From Photorhabdus luminescens subsp. luminescens (GTDB lineage: Bacteria > Pseudomonadota > Gammaproteobacteria > Enterobacterales > Enterobacteriaceae), in the NCBI RefSeq assembly GCF_001083805.1, contig NZ_JXSK01000004.1, forward strand, positions 372,001 through 436,000: a stretch of DNA of 64,000 nt. The letters run 5' to 3'. Shown here one piece after another: positions 9,076 through 18,831 of this stretch (the first letter of the stretch is position 1; the number at the start of each line of letters is the position of its first letter). The notes beneath the pieces are model-generated. The model saw only the letters and a list, made by a program, of their open reading frames with translations. It had not been told where the DNA came from and did not search any database. The position numbers were made by a program, and so were the translations under genes.

Positions 9076-9408
9076 TCAGGCATTATCCTGCATAAATAAG
9101 CGATCCAACGCACGAAGATGTTCAAGCAGTTGCTGGTAACGCCCGGTAGTATCTTCTTTATAAGACTCCTCAAAGTAAGGCGCGATAGCAAATGCCGTGG
9201 GCAACGCCAATCCTTGCTCTAGCAATGCATACATTCTCGGAATTAATACCCACTGCAACCACTCTTCAGCTAACATCGTATCAATGGAAAATGGTTCAAC
9301 ACTTTCGAAAGCTTCCGGTCTAGGCGGATGACTCTGCCACAAGTCAATTGCCCTCATGGCTTCTTCAATTAACTGTAATTTATGCAGAATTTGTTTTGCA
9401 GTACTCAT
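9076..9408 (-). CDS. yqcC: YqcC family protein (DUF446)
   Basis: A 110-residue helical protein matching YqcC, a small conserved cytoplasmic protein of unknown function that is usually co-transcribed with truC. The PRPEAFESVEPFSIDT and EEWLQWVLIPRM stretches are characteristic. Its stop codon lies 1 bp before the truC ATG used here. The CsrB RNA gene ends about 90 bp upstream of its start, the arrangement seen in E. coli. No defect is visible. Confidence 0.9.
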   Translation of the reverse strand: MSTAKQILHKLQLIEEAMRAIDLWQSHPPRPEAFESVEPFSIDTMLAEEWLQWVLIPRMYALLEQGLALPTAFAIAPYFEESYKEDTTGRYQQLLEHLRALDRLFMQDNA

Positions 9409-9500
9409 ATTTTCAGTCTGACTCAGTTTTTATTCAAAACAACCAAGTTCGCAAGAATACCATCGATACCCCTTAAGCTGAAAATTTGCTTGCTCCGCCA

Positions 9501-9733
9501 AATAAGAGAAGGGAGCGAACAAGCGCTCCCCTTAAGTTGATTTTATAGCAGTCCCGCTAATAATATGCTCCCTGCTCACTCCTTGAAAAATTGTCCCTAG
9601 TTGGTTATCCCTTTCCTATCATTTTATTTATGTTGCATACGATCCTGTTATGCATTGCGTCATCCTGACCATCATCACTTATCTGTCCTTGAGAAATTGT
9701 GCGCAATGATTCCTTTCCCGCTAAGGACAGCAT
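9501..9733 (-). ncRNA. csrB: CsrB regulatory RNA
   Basis: CsrB sequesters the translational regulator CsrA through repeated GGA motifs. On the reverse strand this stretch carries about a dozen GGA motifs (AGGA, CAGGATG, AGGGA), many likely in hairpin loops. Its 3' end reads closely like E. coli csrB: TCAAGGA, GAGCAGGGAGCA, a GGGACTGC segment, and then a terminator hairpin GGGAGCG-CTTGTT-CGCTCCC with a T-rich tail (9501-9530). It lies between syd and yqcC, exactly where csrB lies in E. coli. The 5' end is estimated; about 233 nt is shorter than the 369 nt of E. coli. A UvrY box sits about 170 bp upstream at 9892-9909. In Photorhabdus CsrA/BarA-UvrY control of virulence and symbiosis traits would be expected. 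Confidence 0.85.
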
Positions 9734-9891
9734 GAATTAATTCGTTCGATGAAACAAGCTACACATACTGGAACCAGTAAGTGAGGAAAGGGAATAAAAT
9801 CTGTGATTATTTATAGCCTATTGAAATAAAATGAAAATAATAAACTAACGTGAAACTCACAAAAGTAAACAATGATATCTCTTACATGAAG

Positions 9892-9909
9892 TGTAAGAGA
9901 TATCTTACA
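9892..9909. promoter_or_regulatory. UvrY (GacA-type) binding site for csrB
   Basis: The sequence TGTAAGAGATATCTTACA is a perfect match to the GacA/UvrY consensus TGTAAG-N6-CTTACA. It is centred roughly 170 bp upstream of the estimated csrB start, as in E. coli where phosphorylated UvrY activates csrB from a distant upstream site. The same bases form part of a 12-bp inverted repeat (9874-9904) near the 3' end of syd. Confidence 0.85.
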
Positions 9910-9932
9910 AATGCAACGTTAAAAATCCGGGC

Positions 9933-10487
9933 CTAACGAATAAAGACAGGTTTAATTGCACCAAGAAACCCAATTAAGTCGGTAAATAACCGCGTTCGTT
10001 TATGGCTACCAAATTGCTCCAACATCACTTCACCGGTCAAATTACACAGAGAAATGATACCCATATCATCTGATTCCATCGTCGCAATAAATGCCGTTGG
10101 CGGCAGTTTCAGCCGCTTCTGCGTCACCAAATGTCCTATCAGGTTTTCCTGTAAACGGATAAAGTCATCTTCACTCCAGACCTGAATCAAACTAAAACGT
10201 TGACCTTCAAACGCTACCGTCATATCACCGGCCAATTGTGATGTATAAAAATCATGAATTGCCGGTTGTAATTGAATATCCAGTGCAACTTCGACGCTAT
10301 TCAGCTTATCCTCTAAAGGAAAAGGCTGTGGAAGCCAATAAACTATGCTGTCGCCAGTCTGGGTAATACAAGGTGATGGTACACCATAAAGTTCACGGCT
10401 GGCAGGGGGAGCTCCAGTTTCCTTCTGCCACAAATCGACATAACAACGGGTAAAATTAGACAACGCTTCTGTAACATTAGAAATCAT
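9933..10487 (-). CDS. syd: SecY-interacting protein Syd
   Basis: Syd is a peripheral inner-membrane-associated protein that binds SecY and appears to police faulty translocons. The 184-residue product is full length for the family (181 in E. coli) and shows the conserved YGVPSPCI and [17 protein letters not shown] segments. It is transcribed on the reverse strand and divergent from queF across about 160 bp. The ATG at 10487 follows a weak ribosome site. Downstream lies the control region of csrB, so syd transcription runs toward that gene. Confidence 0.94.
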   Translation of the reverse strand: MISNVTEALSNFTRCYVDLWQKETGAPPASRELYGVPSPCITQTGDSIVYWLPQPFPLEDKLNSVEVALDIQLQPAIHDFYTSQLAGDMTVAFEGQRFSLIQVWSEDDFIRLQENLIGHLVTQKRLKLPPTAFIATMESDDMGIISLCNLTGEVMLEQFGSHKRTRLFTDLIGFLGAIKPVFIR

Positions 10488-10647
10488 ATTATTTTCAACC
10501 GGTAACTGTTAGGGTGTACTTAGCAATTTTATAGTAAACCAAAGATAGTAAACTGAGCGAACAAATAAAATTCAGACAAACGCGCTAACTTGCTAAACTT
10601 AAGCCATCACCACTAGCCATCACCACTATCAGATTTTGAGGAACAAC

Positions 10648-11496
10648 ATGTCGTTATATCGGGATCACCAAGCTCTTGAGCAACTTACACTGGGTAAGAC
10701 CACTTTATATCGTGACCAATATGATGCCAGCTTATTGCAAGCTGTACCCCGCAATATGAACCGTGAACCGATGGAAATTTTCCCTGATAATTTGCCGTTT
10801 CACGGCGCTGATATCTGGACACTATATGAGCTATCATGGCTGAATAGTCGCGGCTTGCCACAAGTTGCTATCGGGCATGTTAGTTTAAATGCAACAAGTA
10901 AGAACCTGATTGAATCTAAAAGTTTTAAGCTTTATCTGAACAGCTTTAACCAGACTCGTTTTGAAAACTGGCAAGTCGTTGAAGAAACACTACAGCGCGA
11001 TCTGGCTGCTTGTGCTAAAGGCGAGGTGGAAGTGACACTTCATCATTTAGATCATTTCAATAACCAGCCAATCTCTGCTTTTACAGGTGAATGTATTGAC
11101 GATCAGGATATTGAAGTGACTGAATATGATTTTAATCGTCATTATCTGCAAGGTGCAGCACAAGGCCCGTTGGTAGAAGAAGTTTTGGTTAGCCATCTGC
11201 TAAAATCTAATTGCCTGATCACCCATCAACCTGACTGGGGATCTGTCCAGATTCACTACCAAGGGTCAAAAATCAATCGGGAAGCTCTGTTACGTTACTT
11301 GATATCATTCCGGCATCACAATGAGTTTCACGAGCAATGTGTTGAGCGTATCTTCAACGATTTACAACAGTTATGTGCGCCAGAAAAGCTCTCAGTCTAC
11401 GCTCGTTATACCCGTCGCGGGGGATTAGATATCAACCCGTGGCGCACAAACAGCGCAAGCTTTGTTCCAGAAACAGGCAGATTAGCACGTCAATAA
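10648..11496 (+). CDS. queF: NADPH-dependent 7-cyano-7-deazaguanine reductase QueF
   Basis: QueF reduces preQ0 to preQ1 in queuosine synthesis. It is the two-domain enterobacterial type (282 residues, identical in length to E. coli). The [12 protein letters not shown] motif (89-100) marks the NADPH/nitrile site; C189 in [13 protein letters not shown] is the catalytic thiol and D196 the proton donor. An upstream in-frame TTG at 10636 exists, but the ATG at 10648 is right: GAGG stands 7 bp before it and the protein aligns from [10 protein letters not shown]. Confidence 0.96.
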   Translation: MSLYRDHQALEQLTLGKTTLYRDQYDASLLQAVPRNMNREPMEIFPDNLPFHGADIWTLYELSWLNSRGLPQVAIGHVSLNATSKNLIESKSFKLYLNSFNQTRFENWQVVEETLQRDLAACAKGEVEVTLHHLDHFNNQPISAFTGECIDDQDIEVTEYDFNRHYLQGAAQGPLVEEVLVSHLLKSNCLITHQPDWGSVQIHYQGSKINREALLRYLISFRHHNEFHEQCVERIFNDLQQLCAPEKLSVYARYTRRGGLDINPWRTNSASFVPETGRLARQ

Positions 11497-11618
11497 ATCC
11501 GTTCTAAATCTGTTTTCCTAAGCGCAATTTTTGAAAAATAAGCTGAAATAGGGTATGTAATATATTCAGTTTAGTGATATTGATATGTAATCCATACACG
11601 GTATACAAGGAGTCATTC

Positions 11619-12986
11619 TTGATCACACATATCAACCCACTTGGCTCGATGGATTTATTATCTCAACTTGAAGTAGATATGCTAAAGAGTACCGCAAAAA
11701 GTGATCTGTATCGCCTGTTCCGTAATTGCTCACTAGCCGTACTCAATTCAGGTAGCCAAACCGATAATAGTAAAGAACTGCTCTCTAAATACACCGATTT
11801 TGAGATTAACGTACTGCGCCGTGAGCGTGGAGTAAAACTGGAGCTGGTGGAGCCACCAGAAGACGCATTCGTTGATGGCAAAATTATTCACTCACTACAA
11901 GCTAACCTATTCGCAGTTCTGCGGGATATCTTGTTTGTCCATACACAGATTAGCGATCCAGGACAACAGGATTATTCCGATTCAGAGAATAGCGCGCATA
12001 TCACCAACAGAATATTCTCTATTCTGCGCCATGCCAGAGCTCTGCATACCGATGACGATCTCAACATGATCGTCTGTTGGGGAGGCCACTCAATTAGTAA
12101 GCAAGAGTATCAGTATGGCCGTAAAGTCGGTAACCAGCTTGGGTTACGCGGACTGAATATCTGTACTGGCTGTGGCCCCGGAGCAATGGAAGCGCCGATG
12201 AAAGGCGCGGCTGTCGGCCATGCCCAACAGAATTATAAAAATAGCCGTTTTATTGGTATCACCGAACCATCAATCATTGCGGCTGAACCCCCAAATCCAT
12301 TAGTGAATGAGCTGATTATCATGCCAGACATCGAAAAACGTCTGGAAGCTTTTGTTCGTATCGCTCATGGTATCGTTATTTTCCCAGGAGGTGTCGGTAC
12401 AGCGGAAGAATTACTTTATTTGCTAGGTATTCTGATGAATCCAGAAAATCAGGAGCAAGTCTTGCCATTAATTCTTACCGGACCAAAGGAGAGTGAGGCC
12501 TATTTCCAAGTTCTGGACGAATTTATTGTTCATACATTGGGCGAAGATATGCGACGTTACTATCACATCATTATTGATAACGCGCCTGAAGTTGCCAGAA
12601 TAATGAAAGAAGCGATGCCATTAGTGAGAGATAGCCGCCACAGTACCGGTGATGCATATAGTTTTAATTGGTCAATGAAGATCAATTATGATTTGCAACA
12701 GCCGTTTGAACCCTCCCATGAAAATATGGCTGATCTTAATCTTCATCCTGATCAACCACCTGAAAAACTGGCAGCGTCACTGCGCCGGGCTTTTTCCGGG
12801 ATTGTTGCAGGTAATGTGAAAGAGGTGGGTATTCAAGCGATTGAAAAACAAGGTCCATTCAAAATCCACGGGGATGTTAAAATAATGGGTCATATGGATA
12901 AATTATTGAAAGACTTTGTGGAACAGCATCGGATGAAACTACCGGGAGGCACCGCCTACGAACCTTGCTACGAAATTATCAAATAA
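11619..12986 (+). CDS. ppnN: Nucleotide 5'-monophosphate nucleosidase PpnN
   Basis: PpnN (formerly YgdH) cleaves pyrimidine and purine nucleoside monophosphates to ribose 5-phosphate and base and is controlled by (p)ppGpp. The LOG-type motif [16 protein letters not shown] and the [18 protein letters not shown] segment define the active site. I choose the TTG at 11619 because AAGGAG lies 6 bp upstream and the resulting protein (455 residues, beginning with [11 protein letters not shown]) matches the E. coli protein end to end; the longer frame from 11574 has no homologous extension. xni follows. Confidence 0.95.
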   Translation: MITHINPLGSMDLLSQLEVDMLKSTAKSDLYRLFRNCSLAVLNSGSQTDNSKELLSKYTDFEINVLRRERGVKLELVEPPEDAFVDGKIIHSLQANLFAVLRDILFVHTQISDPGQQDYSDSENSAHITNRIFSILRHARALHTDDDLNMIVCWGGHSISKQEYQYGRKVGNQLGLRGLNICTGCGPGAMEAPMKGAAVGHAQQNYKNSRFIGITEPSIIAAEPPNPLVNELIIMPDIEKRLEAFVRIAHGIVIFPGGVGTAEELLYLLGILMNPENQEQVLPLILTGPKESEAYFQVLDEFIVHTLGEDMRRYYHIIIDNAPEVARIMKEAMPLVRDSRHSTGDAYSFNWSMKINYDLQQPFEPSHENMADLNLHPDQPPEKLAASLRRAFSGIVAGNVKEVGIQAIEKQGPFKIHGDVKIMGHMDKLLKDFVEQHRMKLPGGTAYEPCYEIIK

Positions 12987-13048
12987 AATTACCTGAAAAA
13001 ATATCTGCGCTCCACGGATGGAGCATTATGTTATTAAAGTGGCCCTAT

Positions 13049-13807
13049 ATGATACACCTTCTTATTGTTGATGCTCTTAACCTTATCCGACGCATTCATG
13101 CTGTGCAAGGCAGCCCATGCATTCCTGCTTGTGAACATGCGCTAAGGCAGCTTATCCAACACACTCACCCCACACATGCCGTCGCAGTATTCGATGAAGA
13201 GAATCGCAATCACAGTTGGCGTCACCAAATACTACCTGACTACAAAGCCGGCCGTTCGCCCATGCCTGACAACCTGCAACAAGAAATGCCGCAAATCAGG
13301 GCATCATTTGAGCAACAAGGCGTTGCCTGTTGGCACGTAGAAGGGCATGAAGCTGACGATCTAGCCGCGACATTGGCCGTAAAAGTGACTTCTGCCGGTC
13401 ACAACGTGACGATTGTTTCTACTGATAAAGGGTATTGCCAGTTACTTTCACCCAATATCCGTATCCGTGACTACTTTCAAAAACGCTGGTTGGATATGCC
13501 ATTTGTTCAACAAGAGTTTGGCGTTTTACCAGAACAACTACCTGATTATTGGGGGCTTGCGGGGATAAGCAGCAGTAAAATTCCGGGGATTCAGGGGATC
13601 GGGCCGAAAACCGCTGTCACTTTACTACAACAGGCCGGTACACTGGATAATCTGTTCCAGAACCTCGACCAACAACCCGATAAATGGCGCAATAAACTAG
13701 AATCCAATAAAGAAATGGCGTTTATCAGCCGGGAAGTTGCGTCATTACGTACCGATCTGACTTTAAGTGGTAATCTGCAACAACTCCGGCTGACAACAGC
13801 AACTTAA
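13049..13807 (+). CDS. xni: Flap endonuclease Xni (ExoIX)
   Basis: Xni is a FEN-family structure-specific nuclease related to the 5' nuclease domain of DNA polymerase I. The protein starts [18 protein letters not shown], has the acidic metal site segments [11 protein letters not shown] and [13 protein letters not shown], and a helix-hairpin [22 protein letters not shown] use the ATG at 13049, which gives 252 residues as in E. coli; an ATG at 13028 with a stronger GGAG site would add seven residues. Its stop codon overlaps the stop of the convergent prtD gene by 4 bp. Confidence 0.93.
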   Translation: MIHLLIVDALNLIRRIHAVQGSPCIPACEHALRQLIQHTHPTHAVAVFDEENRNHSWRHQILPDYKAGRSPMPDNLQQEMPQIRASFEQQGVACWHVEGHEADDLAATLAVKVTSAGHNVTIVSTDKGYCQLLSPNIRIRDYFQKRWLDMPFVQQEFGVLPEQLPDYWGLAGISSSKIPGIQGIGPKTAVTLLQQAGTLDNLFQNLDQQPDKWRNKLESNKEMAFISREVASLRTDLTLSGNLQQLRLTTAT

Positions 13808-15177
13808 CGAAAATACTTCGCTATCTTATCCAGATGTTCGCCTTTTAATTCTCCGGCCTCACTAAGCAGGCCGACCCAAGATTTAATATAATTATACTTT
13901 GCTTGTGAGAGATCACGTCGGGCAGTATATAACTGCTGTTCAGCATTCAAGACATCCACATTAACCCGCTGCCCAAGCGCAACACTTTTACTGGTCGCGT
14001 CTACCTGCAAGCTAGCTGATTCAACCGCCATTTCATAAGCACCGATCCGTTTTTCACTATTTAGGTACTGATTATAATTGCGGCGTAGTGCATTAAGGAT
14101 TTCTCCAGCCTGAGCATCAAGATCATATTTTGTCCTGCCATAGTTGGCTGCCGCCTGACGTACAGAGGCAGATGTAGCACCACCATTATAGATATTCATA
14201 CTCATCCGCAAGCCAATGGTATCAGTTCGATATTTTTGATCTATGGTATTATCGCTACTTGATTCGTTTTCAGAATGGGAAGCGTAGAGCTCTAGCCTAG
14301 GTAAATAACCCGCCCGATTACGCTGCACTTCATGGTACGCGGCTTGCACTTCCTGACGAGAAGCAGCCAAAACCGGGTTGTTAGCCAATGCCAATTTTTC
14401 CCACTCCTCATAACGCTCAGGCGACAACCTCAATATACGGAAACGCTTTTTATCTGACAGCCGTTGCACAGGCAAATCAACAGGGAGGGGAGCGCCCACA
14501 ATTAGCTGTAAACTTCGGATTGCCGCATCCAAATCGTCTTTGGCTGCTATCTCATCAGCAATCGCCTGACTGTAACGGGATTGCGTTTCCACCACATCAG
14601 TACGTGTCCCTTCGCCAGAACTAAACAATTTCTTATTCAGTTCCAGTTGCTTTTCATAAGCCATTTTCTGCCGTATAACTAAATCAATCTGATCCTGTGC
14701 ATAAGCCACATCCACGTAAGCATTCACAACCCGAACAGCCAATTGCTGAAAACTTGCCCGAAAACGCTCATTGCTCATCAAAGTGTGAGCCTGGCTGGCT
14801 TTATAGCGAGCCCATATTTCAAAATCGATCAACGGCTGAGTCAACACCACAGCCGCATTATAACTGCTATATTGACGATCCCGGCTGCTGGTTGTCTTCC
14901 TGCCCCAGATATCATACCCAACAGACTCCATATGTTGCCAATTCCGCGGTGAATTCTGATAAGACATTATGACCTTAGGTAACAATTCTGCCCTGCCGAG
15001 CTTTGCATACTCTTCACCGCCCTCCCGCTCTTTCACGGCGGAGAGAAAAGTAGGATCATTTTCTAACGCCAGCGCATAGGCCTCAGTTAAACTCAATGCC
15101 CATGCAGGAAAAGAGAACAGACTGACGCTGAAAAGAATCAGCAAACCAATTGATAAAGAAGCATTATTCAGTTTCAT
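13804..15177 (-). CDS. prtD: TolC-family outer-membrane channel of the protease exporter
   Basis: Last gene of the prtA-inh-prtB-prtC-prtD cluster (names as used in Photorhabdus; PrtF/AprF in other species). It should form the outer-membrane exit duct of the type I secretion system for PrtA. The start ATG at 15177 follows GAGGAG and lies 2 bp after the prtC stop, giving a signal peptide ending near [11 protein letters not shown]. Two outer membrane efflux repeats of long helices follow, with [11 protein letters not shown] and [12 protein letters not shown] recognisable. 457 residues, a normal length. Transcription stops against xni, with overlapping stop codons. Confidence 0.92.
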   Translation of the reverse strand: MKLNNASLSIGLLILFSVSLFSFPAWALSLTEAYALALENDPTFLSAVKEREGGEEYAKLGRAELLPKVIMSYQNSPRNWQHMESVGYDIWGRKTTSSRDRQYSSYNAAVVLTQPLIDFEIWARYKASQAHTLMSNERFRASFQQLAVRVVNAYVDVAYAQDQIDLVIRQKMAYEKQLELNKKLFSSGEGTRTDVVETQSRYSQAIADEIAAKDDLDAAIRSLQLIVGAPLPVDLPVQRLSDKKRFRILRLSPERYEEWEKLALANNPVLAASRQEVQAAYHEVQRNRAGYLPRLELYASHSENESSSDNTIDQKYRTDTIGLRMSMNIYNGGATSASVRQAAANYGRTKYDLDAQAGEILNALRRNYNQYLNSEKRIGAYEMAVESASLQVDATSKSVALGQRVNVDVLNAEQQLYTARRDLSQAKYNYIKSWVGLLSEAGELKGEHLDKIAKYFR

Positions 15178-15179
15178 AA

Positions 15180-16508
15180 TCACTCCTCTATCAACGATGT
15201 TGAAGCCCGATCCCACAATGGCTTAAACAGATAACTTAATAGAGAACGGGAACCCGTTTTAACAAAGACTTCAACCGGCATCCCAGGTCTGATATCCAAC
15301 CCTTTTAGTTTTTCCATCCCCTTAGGAGAAACAACTACTCTCATCTGATAATAAGGTTGACTAGTGACTGGATCGACCAACCTATCCGCGGAAATCACGG
15401 CGACTTTGCCTTCAACTTTTGGCGTCCGATTTTGGTTAAAAGCGGTGAACATCAGATCCACATCTAACCCTTTGCTAATCTTATCCGCCAAATTAACTGC
15501 AACACGCGTTTCCACTTCAAGCGCCATCTGGTTCGGCAGAATTTCCATCAATTTTTCGCCGGGAGCAACAACCCCGCCTTGGGTAAAAATATTTAATCCC
15601 ACAACCGTGCCGTCAACCGGCGCAACAATTGAGGTATGAGTCAGTTCAAACTGTGCCGTATCCAGCTTATTTCTATATTCACTGGCAGAGACCTGAACCT
15701 CCGCTAATTGCGTGCGCACTTCCCGCTGATAGTCTGCTTTGCGCTGAATAATGCGCTGCTGTGTTTCCTGTAACTGTTTTTCAAGCTGACCTGCTCGTCC
15801 TGCCATTTCCGCTACGCTGCTATTGAGTTCAGCCTGTTCACGCAGAAGTTCCAAATAACGATTACGCGGAAAATAACCCTCATCCGCTAAAGATTTCAGA
15901 TTAGTTATCTGTTCTTTAAGCGCCGCCTGCTGCATACGCTTACTGATAAGAGCAGATTTCAGCCCTTTAATTTGAAAATCTATGCCTTCGACAGACTGCT
16001 CAAGCCCTTGCAAATCGCTTCTCAGCACCTCTCGGCGTGATACAAAAAGTTGCTTTTGCAGTTCGATAATCTCATGCACCCGCGGTTCAGATTGTAATTG
16101 CTGTAATATGTCGGGGAAAATTAGCGCTTCATCGCCATGCTGCTCTGCCAATAAACGGGCTTCCGTCGCTAGTGTGGTATACAGTTGATCTTGAAGCGCA
16201 TCGACCTGTGCCTTTGCCTGCACCTGACTGAGCTGGACGAGTGTCTGACCCGCTTTTATCGTTTCTCCTTCAACAACCTTAATCTGGCTGATAATACCGC
16301 TTGCCGGGGCCTGAACTGTTTTACGATTGCCATCCACAACCACCACACCGGAAGATGCAACGCCTTTATCCAACGGTGCGAACGCGGCCCAAATGAGAAA
16401 CCCCAAGATCCCCACACCAATTACGAACCATCCTAGTCTCAAAAAACGCCTTTCTTCCAAAGGCAACAGTCCTTTTTTATCTCTTACCGGCGTAACCTGA
16501 TCAGACAT
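15180..16508 (-). CDS. prtC: HlyD-family membrane fusion protein of the protease exporter
   Basis: The periplasmic adaptor linking the ABC protein PrtB with the outer-membrane channel PrtD. A single N-terminal membrane helix (about 26-48) is followed by a lipoyl half (VVVDGNRKTVQAPASGIIS), a long coiled coil (about 100-270) and the second half with THTSIVAPVDGTVVGLN, typical of HlyD/PrtE/AprE. The ATG at 16508 is preferred over a GTG two codons earlier because GGAG lies at the right distance. 442 residues. Translationally coupled with prtD downstream; about 75 bp separate it from prtB. Confidence 0.93.
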   Translation of the reverse strand: MSDQVTPVRDKKGLLPLEERRFLRLGWFVIGVGILGFLIWAAFAPLDKGVASSGVVVVDGNRKTVQAPASGIISQIKVVEGETIKAGQTLVQLSQVQAKAQVDALQDQLYTTLATEARLLAEQHGDEALIFPDILQQLQSEPRVHEIIELQKQLFVSRREVLRSDLQGLEQSVEGIDFQIKGLKSALISKRMQQAALKEQITNLKSLADEGYFPRNRYLELLREQAELNSSVAEMAGRAGQLEKQLQETQQRIIQRKADYQREVRTQLAEVQVSASEYRNKLDTAQFELTHTSIVAPVDGTVVGLNIFTQGGVVAPGEKLMEILPNQMALEVETRVAVNLADKISKGLDVDLMFTAFNQNRTPKVEGKVAVISADRLVDPVTSQPYYQMRVVVSPKGMEKLKGLDIRPGMPVEVFVKTGSRSLLSYLFKPLWDRASTSLIEE

Positions 16509-16583
16509 ATCCACTCCCGGACAGAAATCTCCGTCTCAGCTATTTGATATTATTATAATTAAATGCACATTTACCTATGCTAG

Positions 16584-18314
16584 CTACGATGCCTGCGCGA
16601 CTGCTTTGGTTGCAGAATGTTCCTGACTATTATTTCTTTGCGATAAAGCGGCCATCACCTGCTGAGACGAACCGAACATCTTCATTTTCCCCTGAACTAG
16701 CAGCAATATTTTGTTTGTCTGTGATAACAATGAGGTGCGATGAGTAATCACAATCACTGTTTTTCCTTGCGCTTTTAGCTGAGAAATCGCCTCATTCAAT
16801 GCTCTTTCTCCTGCCTCATCCAGGCTGGAATTAGGTTCATCCAACACCACCAATGACGGCTCGTCATACAGCGCACGAGCAAGGCCAATTCGCTGTTTCT
16901 GCCCGCCAGATAACCCCACGCCTCCAGCGCCAATGACGGTGTCATAACCCTTATCAAGGGCCAATATCAGCTCATGAACGCCCGCTTTTCTCGCCGCTTG
17001 CACCACCTTTTCCGGCTCCACTTCATTAAAACGAGCAATATTCTCAGCAATGGTGCCCCCAAATAGTTCAATATCTTGCGGCAAATAGCCGATTGAGGAG
17101 CCCAATTCATCTTTGTTCCATTGATAAATATCTGCATTATCCAGACGAACAACGCCTTCTTGTGCAGGCCATATTCCTACCAGCAACCGGGCAAGCGTCG
17201 ATTTGCCGGACGCACTGGGGCCAATTAATCCCATCACATCGCCGGCATCCAACGAAAAACTAATATCCTCTAACACAACCTTACTGTTTCTTCCCGGAGG
17301 CGCCGCGGAAACTTTATCCACAAACAAATTTCCTTTTGGCACAGGCAATGACATTCCTGGTTTCCGCTCCGGTTGTTGCTCCAGCAAATTTGTTAACCGC
17401 TGCCATGACAAACGTGCGCCACTCCAGCCTTTCCAGGCTTGAATCAATTGTTCAATCGGTGAAAGCGCACGTCCCATCAAAATTGAAGCCGCAATCATCA
17501 TGCCCGGCGTAATATGCCCACCAATCGCTAACCAGCCTCCTAATCCAAGGATCAGTGACTGCAAGGCCAAACGCACTGTTTTAGTGACTGAATTAATTAC
17601 TGAAGCCCGCTCACTAGCAATGCGCTGGAAATTGAGAAAACGCTCATGTAATCCAAACCATCTCCGACGTAGCACTGGCAACATACCTAACGCCTCGATA
17701 ACTTCAGCATTACGTAAATTAGTGCTGGCAAGGCTCGCTGAGCGTAGAGAGAGTTTACTGGCTTCGGATAATGGCTGACTTGATAGCCACTGATTCAGCA
17801 CAGCCAAGGCAATCAATACCAGCGCGCCTCCCAATGACAACAGACCAAGCCAAGGGTTAAAAAGAAAAATAACCAACAGATAGATTGGAAACCAAGGGGC
17901 ATCAAAGAAAGCAAACAAAGCATTACCCGTCAGAAACTGGCGGATATTAGCCAAATCATTGAGCATCTGACCGGCATCCGTGGTGCCATTTTTCAGATTA
18001 GATTCATAAGATGCAGTATAAACCCGGTTATTCAGCTTCATATCAAGCTGGCTGCCAATGCGGATGACAATCATGCTACGGATATATTCCAGCATTCCCA
18101 TCATGGTAAACATGCCGAGAGTAATCAGAGTCAACATCAGCAAAGTGATTTCATTACCCGACGGTAATACTCTGTCATAAACCTGCAACATATAAACAGA
18201 CGGAACTAACATCAGCAGGTTAATAAAGGCAGTGAACAACCCGATAGCCCAAAATACCCGGCTACGAGCACGAATGACATCAGTAATTTCATCCTTCGGG
18301 AGCAGTAATTTCAC
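16584..18314 (-). CDS. prtB: Type I secretion permease/ATPase for the serralysin protease
   Basis: An ABC exporter subunit (576 residues) with an N-terminal membrane domain of about six helices (20-300) and a C-terminal ATPase domain. Walker A is GPSASGKST (365-373), the signature is LSGGQKQR (468-475), and Walker B is LVVLDEP with E493. It recognises the uncleaved C-terminal signal of PrtA and energises its export from cytoplasm to medium. The start is GTG at 18314 with AAGGA 6 bp upstream. No C39-like domain precedes the membrane part, as in PrtD/AprD of other protease exporters. Confidence 0.94.
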   Translation of the reverse strand: MKLLLPKDEITDVIRARSRVFWAIGLFTAFINLLMLVPSVYMLQVYDRVLPSGNEITLLMLTLITLGMFTMMGMLEYIRSMIVIRIGSQLDMKLNNRVYTASYESNLKNGTTDAGQMLNDLANIRQFLTGNALFAFFDAPWFPIYLLVIFLFNPWLGLLSLGGALVLIALAVLNQWLSSQPLSEASKLSLRSASLASTNLRNAEVIEALGMLPVLRRRWFGLHERFLNFQRIASERASVINSVTKTVRLALQSLILGLGGWLAIGGHITPGMMIAASILMGRALSPIEQLIQAWKGWSGARLSWQRLTNLLEQQPERKPGMSLPVPKGNLFVDKVSAAPPGRNSKVVLEDISFSLDAGDVMGLIGPSASGKSTLARLLVGIWPAQEGVVRLDNADIYQWNKDELGSSIGYLPQDIELFGGTIAENIARFNEVEPEKVVQAARKAGVHELILALDKGYDTVIGAGGVGLSGGQKQRIGLARALYDEPSLVVLDEPNSSLDEAGERALNEAISQLKAQGKTVIVITHRTSLLSQTNKILLLVQGKMKMFGSSQQVMAALSQRNNSQEHSATKAVAQAS

Positions 18315-18373
18315 ATTATTTCCTTATTTTTATTTTTTAAAAATATAACTATCTGATGTTAATGTTTTCTTCC

Positions 18374-18778
18374 TTATTCATTTTTCTGATTAGTCTTATT
18401 GGGCTTCATCACTAATTCCCGACCATCGGCAAAACGGGCAAACCAACCATCTGGCTCATGAGCGAAGAAAGCCAAACTACTACCCTGTTCATCAGTAATT
18501 GTGAGACCATCTGGAGTCGGCCGCCAACCGGCAGGCACTTCGCCAAACATATACGCCAAACAATCGTTATCACCATTAAGTGACCAAATTGATCCCTCTG
18601 GTAAGGGTTGGTCAGTCAATGACACATCACATTGTTGATGTTTATCCAACAGTCGCCACACGCCTTTCAATTCACTGGCGTGTGGAAGAGCAAGGCTACT
18701 TGCCATACTTCCTCCGATAATGCTGAATGTAAGAGCAACAAAGAATGCAAATTTCAGATACCAAGCTGCAAAAACCAT
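18374..18778 (-). CDS. inh: Serralysin inhibitor Inh
   Basis: A 134-residue periplasmic inhibitor that binds the serralysin active site through its N-terminal trunk. It has a signal peptide (about 1-30, cleaved near SLA-LPHASELKG), the GVWRL motif and two cysteines, C50 and C73, expected to form the conserved disulfide of the AprI/Inh beta-barrel. The ATG at 18778 follows an excellent GGAGG. It sits directly after prtA, the order known in Photorhabdus, and protects the periplasm from PrtA that strays there. Confidence 0.92.
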   Translation of the reverse strand: MVFAAWYLKFAFFVALTFSIIGGSMASSLALPHASELKGVWRLLDKHQQCDVSLTDQPLPEGSIWSLNGDNDCLAYMFGEVPAGWRPTPDGLTITDEQGSSLAFFAHEPDGWFARFADGRELVMKPNKTNQKNE

Positions 18779-18831
18779 GCCGCCTCCAAACGAATAACCG
18801 CATCCAAATCAGATGCGGTTGTGTTGTTGTG

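Noticed and set aside
9874-9904. A 12-bp hairpin after syd taken as a rho-independent terminator
   Set aside because: It lacks a proper T tract, and its right arm is part of a perfect UvrY box correctly placed for csrB, which explains the symmetry better.
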